DNA of 51,427 nt from Lacrimispora defluvii (GCA_013036995.1 JAAOXG010000007.1:1-51427); one strand, 5' to 3'; shown: positions 6,398 through 16,297, numbered from the stretch's first letter. The notes: generated from the letters alone by a model not told the origin. Numbers and translations: made by a program.

Positions 6398-8368
6398 TTA
6401 CTGCCCGATCACGAGTTTTCCGGATTCAGTGATTTCACAGCCTCCCTTAGTGCGGTGTACGATCAGAAATCCGTTTTCTGCCAGCTGGCTCAGCACATTT
6501 CTGAGTGATGCATCAGAAACAAAGATATCTGACTCAGAAAGCCCAAGGCGTATGGTATTCCGTCCGGCTTTCGGATGAGAGGACAGATACCGGAGAACTG
6601 CGGTCTGCAGATCAGTAAGAGCCGGCGTCTGCATTCTGTACTGTTTGCGGAGATAGAAAGGCAGATCGGAAAGCACCAGCTGGTGCCCTGAAAATTTTGT
6701 GTAGAAACAGCAGGACAGATTGTAGAGTTCCCGCAGATTTCCCGGATATCTGTAGTGTTTCATAAAATCCAGAAGACTGGCGGAAAGTATATTTTCAGCA
6801 GATATGTCCGAATCCTGAAATAACTGTCTCAGAAAATGATCAAGGAGCAGAGGAATATCATTTCTGATTTCCTGAAGGGACACTGTATGAATTTCAGAAG
6901 CGGACAGAAAGCAGAACAGATCTCTCAGAAAAGTTCCGTTTTCAACTTTTTCATACAGATTTTCATCAGCGATGCTGATAATACGCACGTCATAGCGATA
7001 GGATTCAGGTGCGGAAAAGAAATTCCCGTAGGTATTCATGAGAATATTTGTGAGCAGGTCCTGCACCTCTGGAGGAAAACGGTCTGCCTGAGACAGTACA
7101 AGTGTTCCGTGGTTGGTTTCTTCCAGTATCTTTCGAAGGGCGGATTCCGTCAGATCGCTGCCGGGGGAATGAAGAACAGTAAAGGGATAGGAGTATCTTT
7201 TGGAACAGCTGTGGATCATTCTGGCAAGAGTAAGGCGCATGGTACCGCTCTGTCCGAAAATCAGTACAGGAAAATCGTATAAGGCCAGATGTTTTGCCTG
7301 GTTGGTCAGAAGTTTGATTTCCGGCGATGTGAAGAGAGAAAAAAAGTAATGGGTAAGCTGTGCCGGTTCTTCGGGTTTCCTGTTTTCATCTGTTTCCATG
7401 CGAATGGATACGGAGTTCTGTTCCGGAAAAAAAGCGAGAAACATGGGGGAATCCACGGGAGACATCAGATTCAGTATGTTCATGCGAACGGTATTTCTGC
7501 CATTGGCAAGAGGAATATCCCATTCTCCGTTCCGGTTCAGAGCGATATCAGAGCAGCACTTCGGAAGACAGTCGGAAAAAGGCTGTCCCTGAAAGTTGTT
7601 TGACGGGAGATCCAGTATCTGGGCAAAACGCATGTTCATAAAGGAGATGCGGCCGTCACATCCGTATAGGCAGATTCCCGTGGGGAGTGAGGAAAGAACA
7701 GAACGCATCAGATGGCGTGTCTGAAGGAAATTTGTATAATAGGTATCGGTTGTCTTGATCGTACGAAGAATCTGATTGATATAGCTGCGGGTTACGCGGT
7801 TGACTGCAAGCCGGGGAATATGAAAATATTCACATAGCTCCAGAATTGTTGAGATATCCACGATTCGGTTTCCGATATCCAGAACATTTTGAATTCGTTT
7901 CGGAACCAGCTGCGGTTCGCCTGCCGTCACTGCAAAAGTAATGTCTGACTCCGTGTCCTCGCATCCCGGGTAAAAAGGGACAAATTCATACTGCGTGAGT
8001 CCGCATTCTTTCAGCTGACTGATAATGGCGAGTGTGGAATCTTTTTCGTCATTTACCAGATAAACCCGTTCGTGCGGAGGCAGCTGAATAATTTTGCTGA
8101 GATAGGTATGGTTAAATGTCCGTGTGCAGACAATCTGAAGAATGCTCTCATCCAGGTGGAAAGGAAACCGGTCTTTTTCATTCTGAGTTATAAAGAGGAG
8201 ACACTGATAATCCTTGAACTGTGACGGATCTGTTATCTTATCAGAGACAAGTGTATTGAACACCAGATATTGCCCCAGAAGAGAATGAAGGTATGTCTGA
8301 TGCTCAGAGACAATTTTCTGTTTACTGGAGATAATAAGAATATTTCCGCAAGTTTTATCGGGCCGCAT
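6398..8368 (-). CDS. PAS/sigma54-activator-like regulator with a dead ATPase domain
   Basis: A 656-residue regulator. Residues 1-210 form a sensor-like N-terminal region (with a receptor-like fold similar in style to PrpR_N), 220-330 a PAS domain (L-P-T-G-I-C-L-Y-G-C-D-G-R-I-S-F-M-N), about 345-560 a sigma54-activator AAA-type domain, and the last 65 residues a winged helix. The AAA part is degenerate: Walker A reads G-Q-S-G-T-M-R-L without the lysine, Walker B reads G-T-L-V-L-S-Q-A-D instead of L-F-L-D-E, and the GAFTGA loop is missing. It therefore should not drive sigma54 open-complex formation and probably acts on sigma70 promoters. It is divergent from the importer operon, its likely target. 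ATG at 8368 follows AAAGGAGG. Confidence 0.8.
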   Translation of the reverse strand: MRPDKTCGNILIISSKQKIVSEHQTYLHSLLGQYLVFNTLVSDKITDPSQFKDYQCLLFITQNEKDRFPFHLDESILQIVCTRTFNHTYLSKIIQLPPHERVYLVNDEKDSTLAIISQLKECGLTQYEFVPFYPGCEDTESDITFAVTAGEPQLVPKRIQNVLDIGNRIVDISTILELCEYFHIPRLAVNRVTRSYINQILRTIKTTDTYYTNFLQTRHLMRSVLSSLPTGICLYGCDGRISFMNMRFAQILDLPSNNFQGQPFSDCLPKCCSDIALNRNGEWDIPLANGRNTVRMNILNLMSPVDSPMFLAFFPEQNSVSIRMETDENRKPEEPAQLTHYFFSLFTSPEIKLLTNQAKHLALYDFPVLIFGQSGTMRLTLARMIHSCSKRYSYPFTVLHSPGSDLTESALRKILEETNHGTLVLSQADRFPPEVQDLLTNILMNTYGNFFSAPESYRYDVRIISIADENLYEKVENGTFLRDLFCFLSASEIHTVSLQEIRNDIPLLLDHFLRQLFQDSDISAENILSASLLDFMKHYRYPGNLRELYNLSCCFYTKFSGHQLVLSDLPFYLRKQYRMQTPALTDLQTAVLRYLSSHPKAGRNTIRLGLSESDIFVSDASLRNVLSQLAENGFLIVHRTKGGCEITESGKLVIGQ

Positions 8369-8392
8369 GAGAATTCCTCCTTTCAAAAATTT

Positions 8393-8430
8393 AGGATAAT
8401 TATAACATAAACCGTAAAAATAATCATCCT
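8393..8430 (-). promoter_or_regulatory. regulator promoter with an inverted repeat (possible autoregulation)
   Basis: On the minus strand a TATAAT (8404-8399) stands at the regulator gene. It is flanked by an 11-base inverted repeat, AGGATAATTAT (8393-8403) against ATAATCATCCT (8420-8430), with one mismatch and 16 bases between. The repeat covers the -10 and the weak -35 (ATGATT) of the regulator, which would suit negative autoregulation. Confidence 0.4.
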
Positions 8431-8477
8431 AAAAACGAAAAAAACAAAATTTTACGAAAAAATGAGTTAAAATTTTA

Positions 8478-8506
8478 TTGACAACTGCAGGGTGACACTT
8501 TATACT
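8478..8506 (+). promoter_or_regulatory. strong sigma70-type promoter of the importer operon
   Basis: A perfect TTGACA (8478-8483) and TATACT (8501-8506) with 17 bases between, 87 bases before the lipoprotein gene. No -24/-12 sigma54 element was seen in the region. Confidence 0.8.
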
Positions 8507-8592
8507 GCTAAATAAGCAGAGAGGCTATTTAATAAAAAGTACCGCTCTGCCTTTTTGATTTAAAAACTGGTTGTGAAACAGGAGGAGTAAGT

Positions 8593-10290
8593 ATGAAAAA
8601 ACGACATGTTATGCGAACACTTTTAGCAGTTGTTTCCGCATTGGCTCTGACGGCTTGCGGAAGCGGTGGCGCAGCGGGAGGATCTTCTGCCTCTTCATCG
8701 GCTTCTGCATCTTCCACGTCTTCTTCATCGGCGTCAGATACCGCGACGATTACGATTGCCGACGGAGCTTCGGTATCGCAGCAGCAGGATGTAACGGCTA
8801 TGGTCTCTGTCGATTTTACGACAATGGATCCAATGGATACATCTGATACACTGTCCGGAGGCATTCAGCGTATGATGATGGACGGATTGTTCGGATTTGA
8901 TGAAAACATGCAGATTATTCCGATGCTGGCAACAGATTATGAAGCAAATGATCAGGCAACGGAATATACCATTCATCTGCGCCAGGGAATCAGCTTTACT
9001 GACGGAACACCGTGGAATGCAGATGCTCTGCTTGTAAATATTGATAAATGGGCTGACAAGGATCTGGGACTGAAGAGAACCACATTCCTGTGCAACACTC
9101 TGGATCATGCAGAAAAAATTGATGATTATACAGTAAAAATTTATCTGACAGAGCCTTTCGGAGCATTTATCAGTAATCTGGCTCATCCGGCTACATTGAT
9201 TATGAGTCCTGCACAGATTCAGGCCGGAGTGGATGCATGTGCACAGAATCCGGTTGGTACAGGTCAGTACAAGTTTGTAGAGTGGGTGGCAGGAGATCAC
9301 CTGACTCTGGAACTGAATCCTGACTGGTGGGGATATGATGCGGATATCTGCGGAGGAACCGCACTTGCCGCTTCGGACGCAGGTTTCAAAACAATTACCT
9401 TCAAGCCTGTTGCCGAGAGTGCAACCCGTGTAGCGGCAATGCAGTCCGGTGATGCGCAGATTACATGGTCAGTACCTACAGAGAGCGTTGATACACTGAA
9501 AGCGGACTCTAACGTGTCAGTCGGCGAGGGAGACAGTATCACAGTTTATTATTTCTTCATGAACAATCAGAAGAAACCGTTCAATGATGTAAGAGTCCGT
9601 CAGGCGATTGCTTATGCGATTAACAAAGAAGCATATGTTCAGGTTGTTTCGAATGGTTATGGATCCGTTGCGACTTCCATGATCGGAGAAGAAGTGCAGC
9701 ATTACAAAGCAAACGATCCGTATCCGTATGATCCGGAAAAGGCAAAAGAGCTTCTGGCTGAGGCAGGTTATCCGGACGGATTTACTACCAGCCTGATTTA
9801 CTCCAATACAACCGGAAATCAGAAAGCAGCGGAATTCTACAAGCAGCAGCTGGCAGAGGTAGGAATTACACTTGAGCTGGAAGGTATGGAGAGTGCGCTT
9901 GTAAATGAAAAGGTTCAGGGAGCGGATGTTCCCGGAAGCGAAGCAGAAGTTGAATGCTATATGAGCGGATGGTCAACATCTACCGGTGATGCCGACTGGG
10001 GTCTGCGTCCGATGCTTGCAATCGAGTCCGAACCGCCGATGAGCTACAACATCAGCTATTATGAGAACGAAGAAGTTGATCAGCTTCTCAAGGACGGACT
10101 TTCCACGGCAGATGAGGAGAAGCGTGCTGATATCTATGCGCAGATACAGGATATTGTATGGGAAGAGGTTCCGCTTGTCTGCATAGCAAACAGTGCAAAT
10201 CTCTGGGCGACAAGCAGCAACATTACAGGTGTATATCTGCTGGGTGACGGAAGCGTCTGCATGAGAAATGCAAGAATGGCCGGAGAATGA
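8593..10290 (+). CDS. peptide ABC transporter substrate-binding lipoprotein (SBP family 5)
   Basis: A 565-residue extracellular solute-binding protein of the DppA/OppA (SBP_bac_5) family. The signal peptide ends in the lipobox L-T-A-C with lipidated Cys22, followed by a Ser/Ala-rich flexible tether (residues 23-50). Family patterns include F-T-D-G-T-P-W-N-A-D, V-G-T-G-Q-Y-K-F-V-E-W, and V-R-V-R-Q-A-I-A-Y-A-I-N-K. It captures peptides outside the cell and delivers them to the permeases encoded downstream. It is separated from them by 155 bases with a hairpin, which probably lets the binding protein be made in excess. AGGAGGAG precedes the ATG. The bound peptide type is inferred only from the peptidase genes in the operon. 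Confidence 0.93.
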   Translation: MKKRHVMRTLLAVVSALALTACGSGGAAGGSSASSSASASSTSSSSASDTATITIADGASVSQQQDVTAMVSVDFTTMDPMDTSDTLSGGIQRMMMDGLFGFDENMQIIPMLATDYEANDQATEYTIHLRQGISFTDGTPWNADALLVNIDKWADKDLGLKRTTFLCNTLDHAEKIDDYTVKIYLTEPFGAFISNLAHPATLIMSPAQIQAGVDACAQNPVGTGQYKFVEWVAGDHLTLELNPDWWGYDADICGGTALAASDAGFKTITFKPVAESATRVAAMQSGDAQITWSVPTESVDTLKADSNVSVGEGDSITVYYFFMNNQKKPFNDVRVRQAIAYAINKEAYVQVVSNGYGSVATSMIGEEVQHYKANDPYPYDPEKAKELLAEAGYPDGFTTSLIYSNTTGNQKAAEFYKQQLAEVGITLELEGMESALVNEKVQGADVPGSEAEVECYMSGWSTSTGDADWGLRPMLAIESEPPMSYNISYYENEEVDQLLKDGLSTADEEKRADIYAQIQDIVWEEVPLVCIANSANLWATSSNITGVYLLGDGSVCMRNARMAGE

Positions 10291-10349
10291 TAAGACATAC
10301 TGAGGCGCAAGCCGAATAGGACAGTATCACAGTTTTTACAGAAAAGAAT

Positions 10350-10380
10350 CAGCGTCCTGAAAAAGGGCGCTGGTTTCTTG
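10350..10380 (+). terminator. intercistronic attenuating hairpin after the lipoprotein gene
   Basis: CAGCGTCCT (10350-10358) pairs with AGGGCGCTG (10364-10372) through nine pairs (one G-U) with a 5-base GAAAA loop, followed by a modest T-rich tail. It is expected to end part of the transcripts so that the binding protein exceeds the membrane components. Confidence 0.6.
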
Positions 10381-10445
10381 TGAGAGATCGGCAGGAAATA
10401 ATCCGCAGGGATTGTACCTGCTATTAAGAAAGTAGGAGATGCAAT

Positions 10446-11366
10446 ATGCTAAAATATCTGCTGAAGCGTATTGTGGGTACAATTCCCACACTGATTATAG
10501 TAGTAACATTTGTTTTTCTGTTTGTGAGGATCATACCTGGCGATCCGGCAAGACTGGTGGCCGGTGAACAGGCGACTCAGCAGGATGTGGAAGCTGTCCG
10601 TGAACGGCTGGGTCTGAATAAACCTGTGACAACTCAGTATATCACATATGTTTCAGGACTTCTGCATGGGGATCTCGGAACATCTCTGAGAACGAAACGG
10701 CCTGTACTGGAAGAAATTTCCGGAAGATTCGGAAATACGGTTCGTCTGGCAGCAGTTACTCTGCTGTGGAGTGCAATAGCAGGTGTCCTGTTTGGAGTCT
10801 GGTCGGGCACACACAGAGGAAAGTGGCAGGATTATACAGGTATGACGGTCGCGGTATCAGGTATTTCGCTGCCGTCGTTCTGGATAGGTTTCCTGCTGAT
10901 TATGCTGTTGGCGGTGAAAATGAAAATTCTGCCTACCACCAGCAGTTCTGACTGGAAAGGTCTGATTATGCCTTCCATTACGCTTGGACTTGGAATTGCT
11001 GCAATCATAGCGCGTTTTACCAGATCTTCTATCGTGGAAATTCTTAAAGAAGATTATATCCGGACAGCAAGAGCAAAAGGAATCAGAGAAAAGGTGGTTG
11101 TGTGGAAACATGTGTTCCGCAATTCCATGATTTCTGTTGTTACAGTTGTAGGACTTCAGTTCGGATTTCTGCTGGGCGGATCTGTTGTCACAGAAACGGT
11201 CTTCGCGTATCCGGGGCTTGGTTCTCTTCTGATTGAGTCGGTTAATTACAGAGATTATCCGGCGATTCAGTCACTGATTTTGATCTTTTCTCTGCAATTT
11301 ATTGTAATCAATCTGTTGGTGGATGTTCTGTACGCAGTACTGAATCCGGAAATCAAACTGCAATAG
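10446..11366 (+). CDS. ABC transporter permease (DppB/OppB type)
   Basis: A 306-residue inner-membrane permease with six predicted membrane helices. The N terminus (M-L-K-Y-L-L-K-R-I-V-G-T-I-P-T-L), the conserved R-I-I-P-G-D-P-A-R near residue 28 and the EAA loop around R-T-A-R-A-K-G-I-R-E-K (about residues 204-214) are hallmarks of DppB/OppB proteins. Forms the translocation channel with the next gene's product. Confidence 0.94.
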   Translation: MLKYLLKRIVGTIPTLIIVVTFVFLFVRIIPGDPARLVAGEQATQQDVEAVRERLGLNKPVTTQYITYVSGLLHGDLGTSLRTKRPVLEEISGRFGNTVRLAAVTLLWSAIAGVLFGVWSGTHRGKWQDYTGMTVAVSGISLPSFWIGFLLIMLLAVKMKILPTTSSSDWKGLIMPSITLGLGIAAIIARFTRSSIVEILKEDYIRTARAKGIREKVVVWKHVFRNSMISVVTVVGLQFGFLLGGSVVTETVFAYPGLGSLLIESVNYRDYPAIQSLILIFSLQFIVINLLVDVLYAVLNPEIKLQ

Positions 11367-11379
11367 GAGATGAGTGAAA

Positions 11380-12264
11380 ATGAAAAAAAACAAAAAAATA
11401 CAGACTCAAAATCAGGACAGGATTAGGACTCCTTTTTCAGAGGCAGTTCGTAAATTCAAAAAACAGAAAAACGCAGTGATTGCTCTCTGCTTTATTATCT
11501 TTCTCATTTTTCTTGCATTTTTCGGGGATATAATAGCTCCTTACAAAATCAATGAATATGATTATTCTGCCATTCTTCAGGGTCCTTCCCTCAGACATTT
11601 TTTTGGAACAGATGAATTTGGAAGGGATCTGTTTTCAAGAATACTTTCAGGAACAAAAATTTCCCTTGCGGTTGGTTTCGGTGCTGTTACGGTAGGTGCT
11701 GTGTGCGGTACTATTCTCGGACTTCTGGCGGGATATTACGGCGGAATCATTGATTCCATTATTATGAGAATCTGTGATGTTTTATTTGCATTTCCAGGAA
11801 TTATTCTGGCGATTGCCATTGTGGCGATCCTCGGAAGCGGTATGACGAATGTTGTGATTGCAGTGGCTGTGTTTTCCACTCCGACCTTTGCCCGTCTTGT
11901 GCGAAGCAGGACACTTACGCTGAAGAATTCCGTGTTTGTCATGGCGGCAAAAAATATAGGCGTTTCGGATGCGGGAATTCTTTTCCGCCATATTCTGCCG
12001 GGAGCAATTCCCGATATCATTGTACAGTATTCCATGTCATTTGGTTCTTCTATTCTGACGGCTTCCAGTCTGTCTTTCCTTGGAATGGGTGCTCAGCCGC
12101 CGACACCGGAGTGGGGACTCCTGCTTTCCAACGGAAGAAACTACATGACAAGCGCAATGTATGTGACGATTTTTCCGGGACTTGCGATTTTCCTTACTGT
12201 CCTGAGCTTTAACCTTCTGGGCGATGGGCTTCGTGATGCTCTGGATCCAAAACTCTCTGAATGA
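11380..12264 (+). CDS. ABC transporter permease (DppC/OppC type)
   Basis: A 294-residue permease of the DppC/OppC type: cytoplasmic basic N terminus, first helix near residues 30-50, the family motif [12 protein letters not shown] (about 76-87), and the EAA loop [12 protein letters not shown]. It pairs with the preceding permease, 13 bases upstream. An in-frame GTG at 11374 is closer to the AGGAG (11365-11369) and is an alternative start adding two residues. Its stop overlaps the reading frame just before the first ATPase gene. Confidence 0.93.
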   Translation: MKKNKKIQTQNQDRIRTPFSEAVRKFKKQKNAVIALCFIIFLIFLAFFGDIIAPYKINEYDYSAILQGPSLRHFFGTDEFGRDLFSRILSGTKISLAVGFGAVTVGAVCGTILGLLAGYYGGIIDSIIMRICDVLFAFPGIILAIAIVAILGSGMTNVVIAVAVFSTPTFARLVRSRTLTLKNSVFVMAAKNIGVSDAGILFRHILPGAIPDIIVQYSMSFGSSILTASSLSFLGMGAQPPTPEWGLLLSNGRNYMTSAMYVTIFPGLAIFLTVLSFNLLGDGLRDALDPKLSE

Positions 12265-12278
12265 TAGGAGGATCAGAA

Positions 12279-13295
12279 GTGGCAACAGATAACGTACTTG
12301 AAATCAAAAATTTACATACTTACTTCTACACCGACGACGGCGTGGTAAAGGCTGTTGATGGTGTGGATGTGGAACTGAAACGCGGTTCCACGCTCGGGAT
12401 TGTGGGAGAATCGGGCAGTGGAAAAAGTGTTACCTCGCTTTCTGTTATGGGACTTCTCACAGGAACGAAAGGCAAAATTGCAGAGGGAGAAATCCTGCTG
12501 GACGGTAAAGATATTGTAAGCCTGAGCAAGGAGGAGCGGAGAAAAATCAGGGGAAATAAAATTTCCATGATTTTTCAGGAACCGATGACGAGTCTGAATC
12601 CGGTCATGAAAATCGGAGATCAGATTGTGGAATGTGTTCTCCAGCATGAAAAAATTTCCAAAAAAGAAGCATATGAAAAAGCGGAAAAAATGCTGACAAT
12701 GACCGGTGTGCCGCGAGTACACCATATGATGAAAGAATATCCGTTTCAGCTTTCCGGAGGACAGCGCCAGAGGGTCATGATTGCAATGGCACTGGTGTGC
12801 AAACCGGAAATTCTGATTGCAGATGAGCCGACGACGGCACTGGACGTAACAATCCAGGCGCAGATCCTTGATCTGATGAATCAGCTGAAAAAAGAAACGG
12901 GAACTTCGATACTGTTTATCACACATGATCTCGGTGTGGTGGCAGAAATCTGCGACGATGTGGCGGTTATGTACTGCGGCCGCGTGGTGGAAAAAGGAGA
13001 TGTAAAGTCAATTTTTTACAACCCTTCCCATCCGTACACCCGGGGACTGCTGGCGTCAATTCCAAGAGTCGGAGATGCGGGAAAAGAATTGCAGTCAATT
13101 CCGGGAAATGTTCCAAATCCCAAATATATGCCGGAAGGCTGTAAGTTTGCTCCCAGATGTCCTTATGCAAAAGAAAAATGCCGGAAAGAGGAGCCGGGAT
13201 TTTTCAGAATGCCGGAAGAAGGACATATCAGCAGATGCTGGATGTGCGAGAACAGTACTGCATCGGAAAATGACGGCCAGAAAGGTGGTGTCTGA
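12279..13295 (+). CDS. peptide ABC transporter ATPase (DppD/OppD type)
   Basis: A 338-residue ABC ATPase: Walker A G-E-S-G-S-G-K-S, signature L-S-G-G-Q-R-Q-R, Walker [13 protein letters not shown], and the C-terminal oligopeptide-transporter extension with four cysteines ([15 protein letters not shown], then C-W-M-C) that in the family can hold an iron-sulfur cluster. The start is taken as GTG at 12279 because AGGAGG (12267-12272) sits 6 bases before it; the ATG at 12261 lies inside that ribosome site region. Confidence 0.93.
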   Translation: MATDNVLEIKNLHTYFYTDDGVVKAVDGVDVELKRGSTLGIVGESGSGKSVTSLSVMGLLTGTKGKIAEGEILLDGKDIVSLSKEERRKIRGNKISMIFQEPMTSLNPVMKIGDQIVECVLQHEKISKKEAYEKAEKMLTMTGVPRVHHMMKEYPFQLSGGQRQRVMIAMALVCKPEILIADEPTTALDVTIQAQILDLMNQLKKETGTSILFITHDLGVVAEICDDVAVMYCGRVVEKGDVKSIFYNPSHPYTRGLLASIPRVGDAGKELQSIPGNVPNPKYMPEGCKFAPRCPYAKEKCRKEEPGFFRMPEEGHISRCWMCENSTASENDGQKGGV

Positions 13296-13297
13296 AC

Positions 13298-14284
13298 TTG
13301 AAAGACGTTTTGCTGAAGGTGGATGACCTGAAGGTTTATTATCCGGTATCAGGAGCATCTATCGGGAAAAAAGACTATGTAAAAGCAGTAGACGGTGTCA
13401 GTTTTGAAGTCAGGAAGGGTGAGGTTTTCGGAATCGTAGGAGAGTCCGGGTGCGGAAAATCCACACTGGGAAGAGCAATCTGCAAGCTGGAGCAGCCCAC
13501 GGCGGGAAAGATTTTTCTCGATGGGGAAGAAATCACCGGCTATAATAACAAAAAGATGCGTTCTGTTCGCAAAAAAGTGCAGATGGTATTTCAGGATCCT
13601 TATGCATCTCTGAATCCCAGAATGTCAGTCTTTTCAATTGTTGCAGAACCTTTGAAGGTGCATAAACTGTACAAGGATCAGGCGGATCTGGAAAAAAAGG
13701 TAATTGATCTGCTGCACCGGGTCGGCCTTGACACGTATCATGCCAACCGTTATCCTCATGAATTCTCAGGCGGACAAAGACAGAGGATCGGAATTGCAAG
13801 GGCTCTTGCCGTGGAACCTCAGTTGATTATTGCAGACGAGCCGGTATCCGCACTGGATGTTTCCATTCAGGCACAGGTGCTGAATCTGCTCAATGAGCTG
13901 AAAAAAGATCTGAATCTTACCTATATTTTTGTAGCGCACGACCTCAGTGTTGTGGAGTATATCAGTGACCGGGTGGGTGTTATGTACCTGGGAAATTTTG
14001 TGGAGGTCGGAGATAAAGATAAAATTTACAGTAACCCGATGCATCCGTATACCCAGGCGCTTCTTTCGGCAGTGCCGATACCGGACCCGGAAGCGCCAAG
14101 AGAACGTATTCTTCTCTCCGGAAGCATTCCGTCCGCCCATAAACCGCCGGCAGGATGTAAATTCCATACGCGTTGTCCGAAATGTATGGAATGCTGCAAA
14201 AGTATTCCGCCGGAACGTTATGAGGTGGATGAGGGACATTATGTGTACTGTCATTTGTATGATGACAGAAATAAAACAGTCTGA
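13298..14284 (+). CDS. peptide ABC transporter ATPase (DppF/OppF type)
   Basis: A 328-residue ABC ATPase paired with the preceding one: Walker A G-E-S-G-C-G-K-S-T, Q-loop F-Q-D-P-Y-A-S-L-N-P-R-M, signature F-S-G-G-Q-R-Q-R-I-G-I-A-R-A-L, Walker B L-I-I-A-D-E-P-V-S-A-L-D, and the oligopeptide C-terminal cysteine extension. It starts with TTG at 13298, two bases after the previous stop, with AGGTGG upstream; no in-frame ATG would keep the conserved first strand. Completes the five-gene importer. Confidence 0.92.
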   Translation: MKDVLLKVDDLKVYYPVSGASIGKKDYVKAVDGVSFEVRKGEVFGIVGESGCGKSTLGRAICKLEQPTAGKIFLDGEEITGYNNKKMRSVRKKVQMVFQDPYASLNPRMSVFSIVAEPLKVHKLYKDQADLEKKVIDLLHRVGLDTYHANRYPHEFSGGQRQRIGIARALAVEPQLIIADEPVSALDVSIQAQVLNLLNELKKDLNLTYIFVAHDLSVVEYISDRVGVMYLGNFVEVGDKDKIYSNPMHPYTQALLSAVPIPDPEAPRERILLSGSIPSAHKPPAGCKFHTRCPKCMECCKSIPPERYEVDEGHYVYCHLYDDRNKTV

Positions 14285-14339
14285 ATATGACTGTATAGAA
14301 ACATACGGATGAAAAAGGAAGTTTATCGGAGGTTTACAG

Positions 14340-15140
14340 ATGAAATTGTTTCTCAGTGCTGATATTGAGGGTTGCGCGGGTCTGGCAATGCCGGCGGAAA
14401 CGCATAAGACGGAAAGTGTATATCGCAGCTATGCAGAAGAGATGACAAAAGAAGTTGTAGCTGCCTGTGAGGCTGCTCATGAGGCGGGAGCGGACGAAAT
14501 CGTTGTAAAGGACGGGCATGGAGATGCTTCCAACATTGACCCTCTGAAAATGCCGGAATATGTGACGCTGATTCGCGGAAAGAGCGGACACCCGTATAAT
14601 ATGATGTACGGTATTGATGATACATTCGACGGAGTTTTATTTCTCGGCTACCATGCGCCTGCGGGGAATCCCTGTTTTTCCATCAGCCATACGTCAACGG
14701 GAAACAGCCTGTATATCCGCCTGAACGGAAAATTTATGAGTGAATGTATGCTGAACAGTTACACAGCCGCTTCCCACGGTGTTCCGGTTCTTTTCCTTTC
14801 AGGCGATGAAGAAATCTGCCGGCAGGCCGGAGAATTTCTCCCGGGAATTGAAACGGTGGCAACAAAACGTGGGGAAGGAGCAGCGACCTGGTGCGTCTCA
14901 CCGGAGAAGGTACAGGAGAGAATCCGTTCCGGTGTTGCAGATGCTGTCAGGCGTATCGGGGAAATCCGCTGTCTTCCGGTGCCGGAACATTTCACTTACG
15001 AGGTGACGTACAAAGACTGGAAAAAGGCTTATACGATGTCGTTCTATCCGGGAATGCAGAAAATCGATACATTTACCAACAGACTGGAAACGGATCGTTG
15101 GATGGATGTTGTTACAGCACATTGTTTTGTGGTGTACTGA
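14340..15140 (+). CDS. M55 family D-aminopeptidase (DppA-like)
   Basis: A 266-residue zinc peptidase of family M55. B. subtilis DppA binds zinc through Asp8, Glu10, His60, His104 and Glu133; here S-A-D8-I-E10-G and K-D-G-H60-G-D lie at identical positions and His105 (G-Y-H) is one residue off. DppA is a self-compartmentalising decamer that releases N-terminal D-amino acids, preferring D-Ala-D-Ala and D-Ala-Gly-Gly. Placed directly after the peptide importer, it points to imported peptides with D-residues, such as cell-wall fragments. GGAGG at 14328-14332 supports the start. Confident family call; substrate is inferred. Confidence 0.94.
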   Translation: MKLFLSADIEGCAGLAMPAETHKTESVYRSYAEEMTKEVVAACEAAHEAGADEIVVKDGHGDASNIDPLKMPEYVTLIRGKSGHPYNMMYGIDDTFDGVLFLGYHAPAGNPCFSISHTSTGNSLYIRLNGKFMSECMLNSYTAASHGVPVLFLSGDEEICRQAGEFLPGIETVATKRGEGAATWCVSPEKVQERIRSGVADAVRRIGEIRCLPVPEHFTYEVTYKDWKKAYTMSFYPGMQKIDTFTNRLETDRWMDVVTAHCFVVY

Positions 15141-15177
15141 TGATGGTATTGTAAATAGTGAGAAGGAGATCAGAAAA

Positions 15178-16266
15178 ATGGATATACAGATGATAGAAAA
15201 GCTTTCCAACGCTTTCGGACCAAGCGGTTTTGAAGAGGACGTTGTGCGTACTCTGGCAGAATACTGCGGAGAGTTTGATATTTCAAATGATGCGATGAAC
15301 AATTTTTATGTCAGAATGCCGGGTGTACAGTCAGAAAAACCTGTGGTTCAGCTGGATGCGCATCTGGATGAATGCGGAATGATGGTGCAGAGCATTCTGG
15401 ATAACGGTGCACTCCAGATGCTTCTGCTTGGAGGCTTTCATTTAACCAGTCTCCCGGCACATTCTGTGAAGATAAGAACAAGGTCGGGAAAGATGGTGCG
15501 CGGAATTATCTGTGCGAAGCCGGTTCATTTTATGACGGATTCCGAACGCAGCGGACAGAATCTTGAAATTGAAAAGATGTATCTGGATGTGGGAGCCACA
15601 AGCCGTCAGGAGGCAGAGGAAGTTTTCGGAATTCATATCGGTGATCCGATAGTACCGGACGTGACATTTTCCTATGACAAAGAAAACGGAATCTGTTTTG
15701 GCAAGGCTTTTGACAATCGTGCCGGCTGTGCCTGCATTGTGGATACTATGAAACAGCTGTACGGGGAAAGAGACAGTCTTCCGGTAAATGTTGTCGGCGC
15801 AATGGCTGCACAGGAGGAAGTCGGAACCCGGGGAGCAGCGGTGACGGCACAGATTGTAAAACCGGACCTTGCGATTGTTTTTGAAGGTTCACCCTCCGAT
15901 GACTTCTTTATCAGTGCCGGACAGGCGCAGGGGCAGATGAAACACGGTGTTCAGATCCGTATCGTTGACAAGAGTTATATTTCAAACGCTCAGTTTATTG
16001 AGTACGCCGAGGAACTGGCCGGAAAATACGGAATCAAATACCAGGAAGCGGTGAGAAGAGGCGGAAGTACCAATGCGGGAAAGATCAGTCTGACGGGAAA
16101 GGCGGTACCGTGTCTCGTTCTCGGTGTTCCGTCCCGTTATGTGCACAGCCATTATAATTTCTGTGCACTGGAGGATATGGAGGCTGCCAGCAGCCTTGCG
16201 GCTTCCGTAATCCGTGGTCTGGATGCGGAACGTATCCGCCATATCTGTCATCAGGATCTTTTTTGA
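15178..16266 (+). CDS. M42 family aminopeptidase/metallopeptidase
   Basis: A 362-residue dinuclear-metal peptidase of family M42 (PepA/FrvX/TET type). It begins L-S-N-A-F-G-P-S-G-F-E, has the ligand His62 in L-D-A-H-L-D-E, the bridging aspartate in F-D-N-R-A-G-C, the catalytic pair A-Q-E-E-V-G-T-R-G-A, an aspartate/glutamate ligand near F-E-G-S-P-S-D-D and a last histidine in Y-V-H-S-H-Y-N. Such enzymes assemble as large tetrahedral cytosolic particles and trim short peptides. The start at 15178 follows AAGGAG; upstream codons overlap the M55 gene. It acts downstream of the importer in the same operon. Confidence 0.93.
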   Translation: MDIQMIEKLSNAFGPSGFEEDVVRTLAEYCGEFDISNDAMNNFYVRMPGVQSEKPVVQLDAHLDECGMMVQSILDNGALQMLLLGGFHLTSLPAHSVKIRTRSGKMVRGIICAKPVHFMTDSERSGQNLEIEKMYLDVGATSRQEAEEVFGIHIGDPIVPDVTFSYDKENGICFGKAFDNRAGCACIVDTMKQLYGERDSLPVNVVGAMAAQEEVGTRGAAVTAQIVKPDLAIVFEGSPSDDFFISAGQAQGQMKHGVQIRIVDKSYISNAQFIEYAEELAGKYGIKYQEAVRRGGSTNAGKISLTGKAVPCLVLGVPSRYVHSHYNFCALEDMEAASSLAASVIRGLDAERIRHICHQDLF

Positions 16267-16297
16267 TCAAAATTAAGGAAACGAGGTAATCTGATTT

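Noticed and set aside
8369-8592. Sigma54 (-24/-12) promoter for the importer operon
   Set aside because: No TGGC-n7-TGC element; a consensus sigma70 promoter is present instead.
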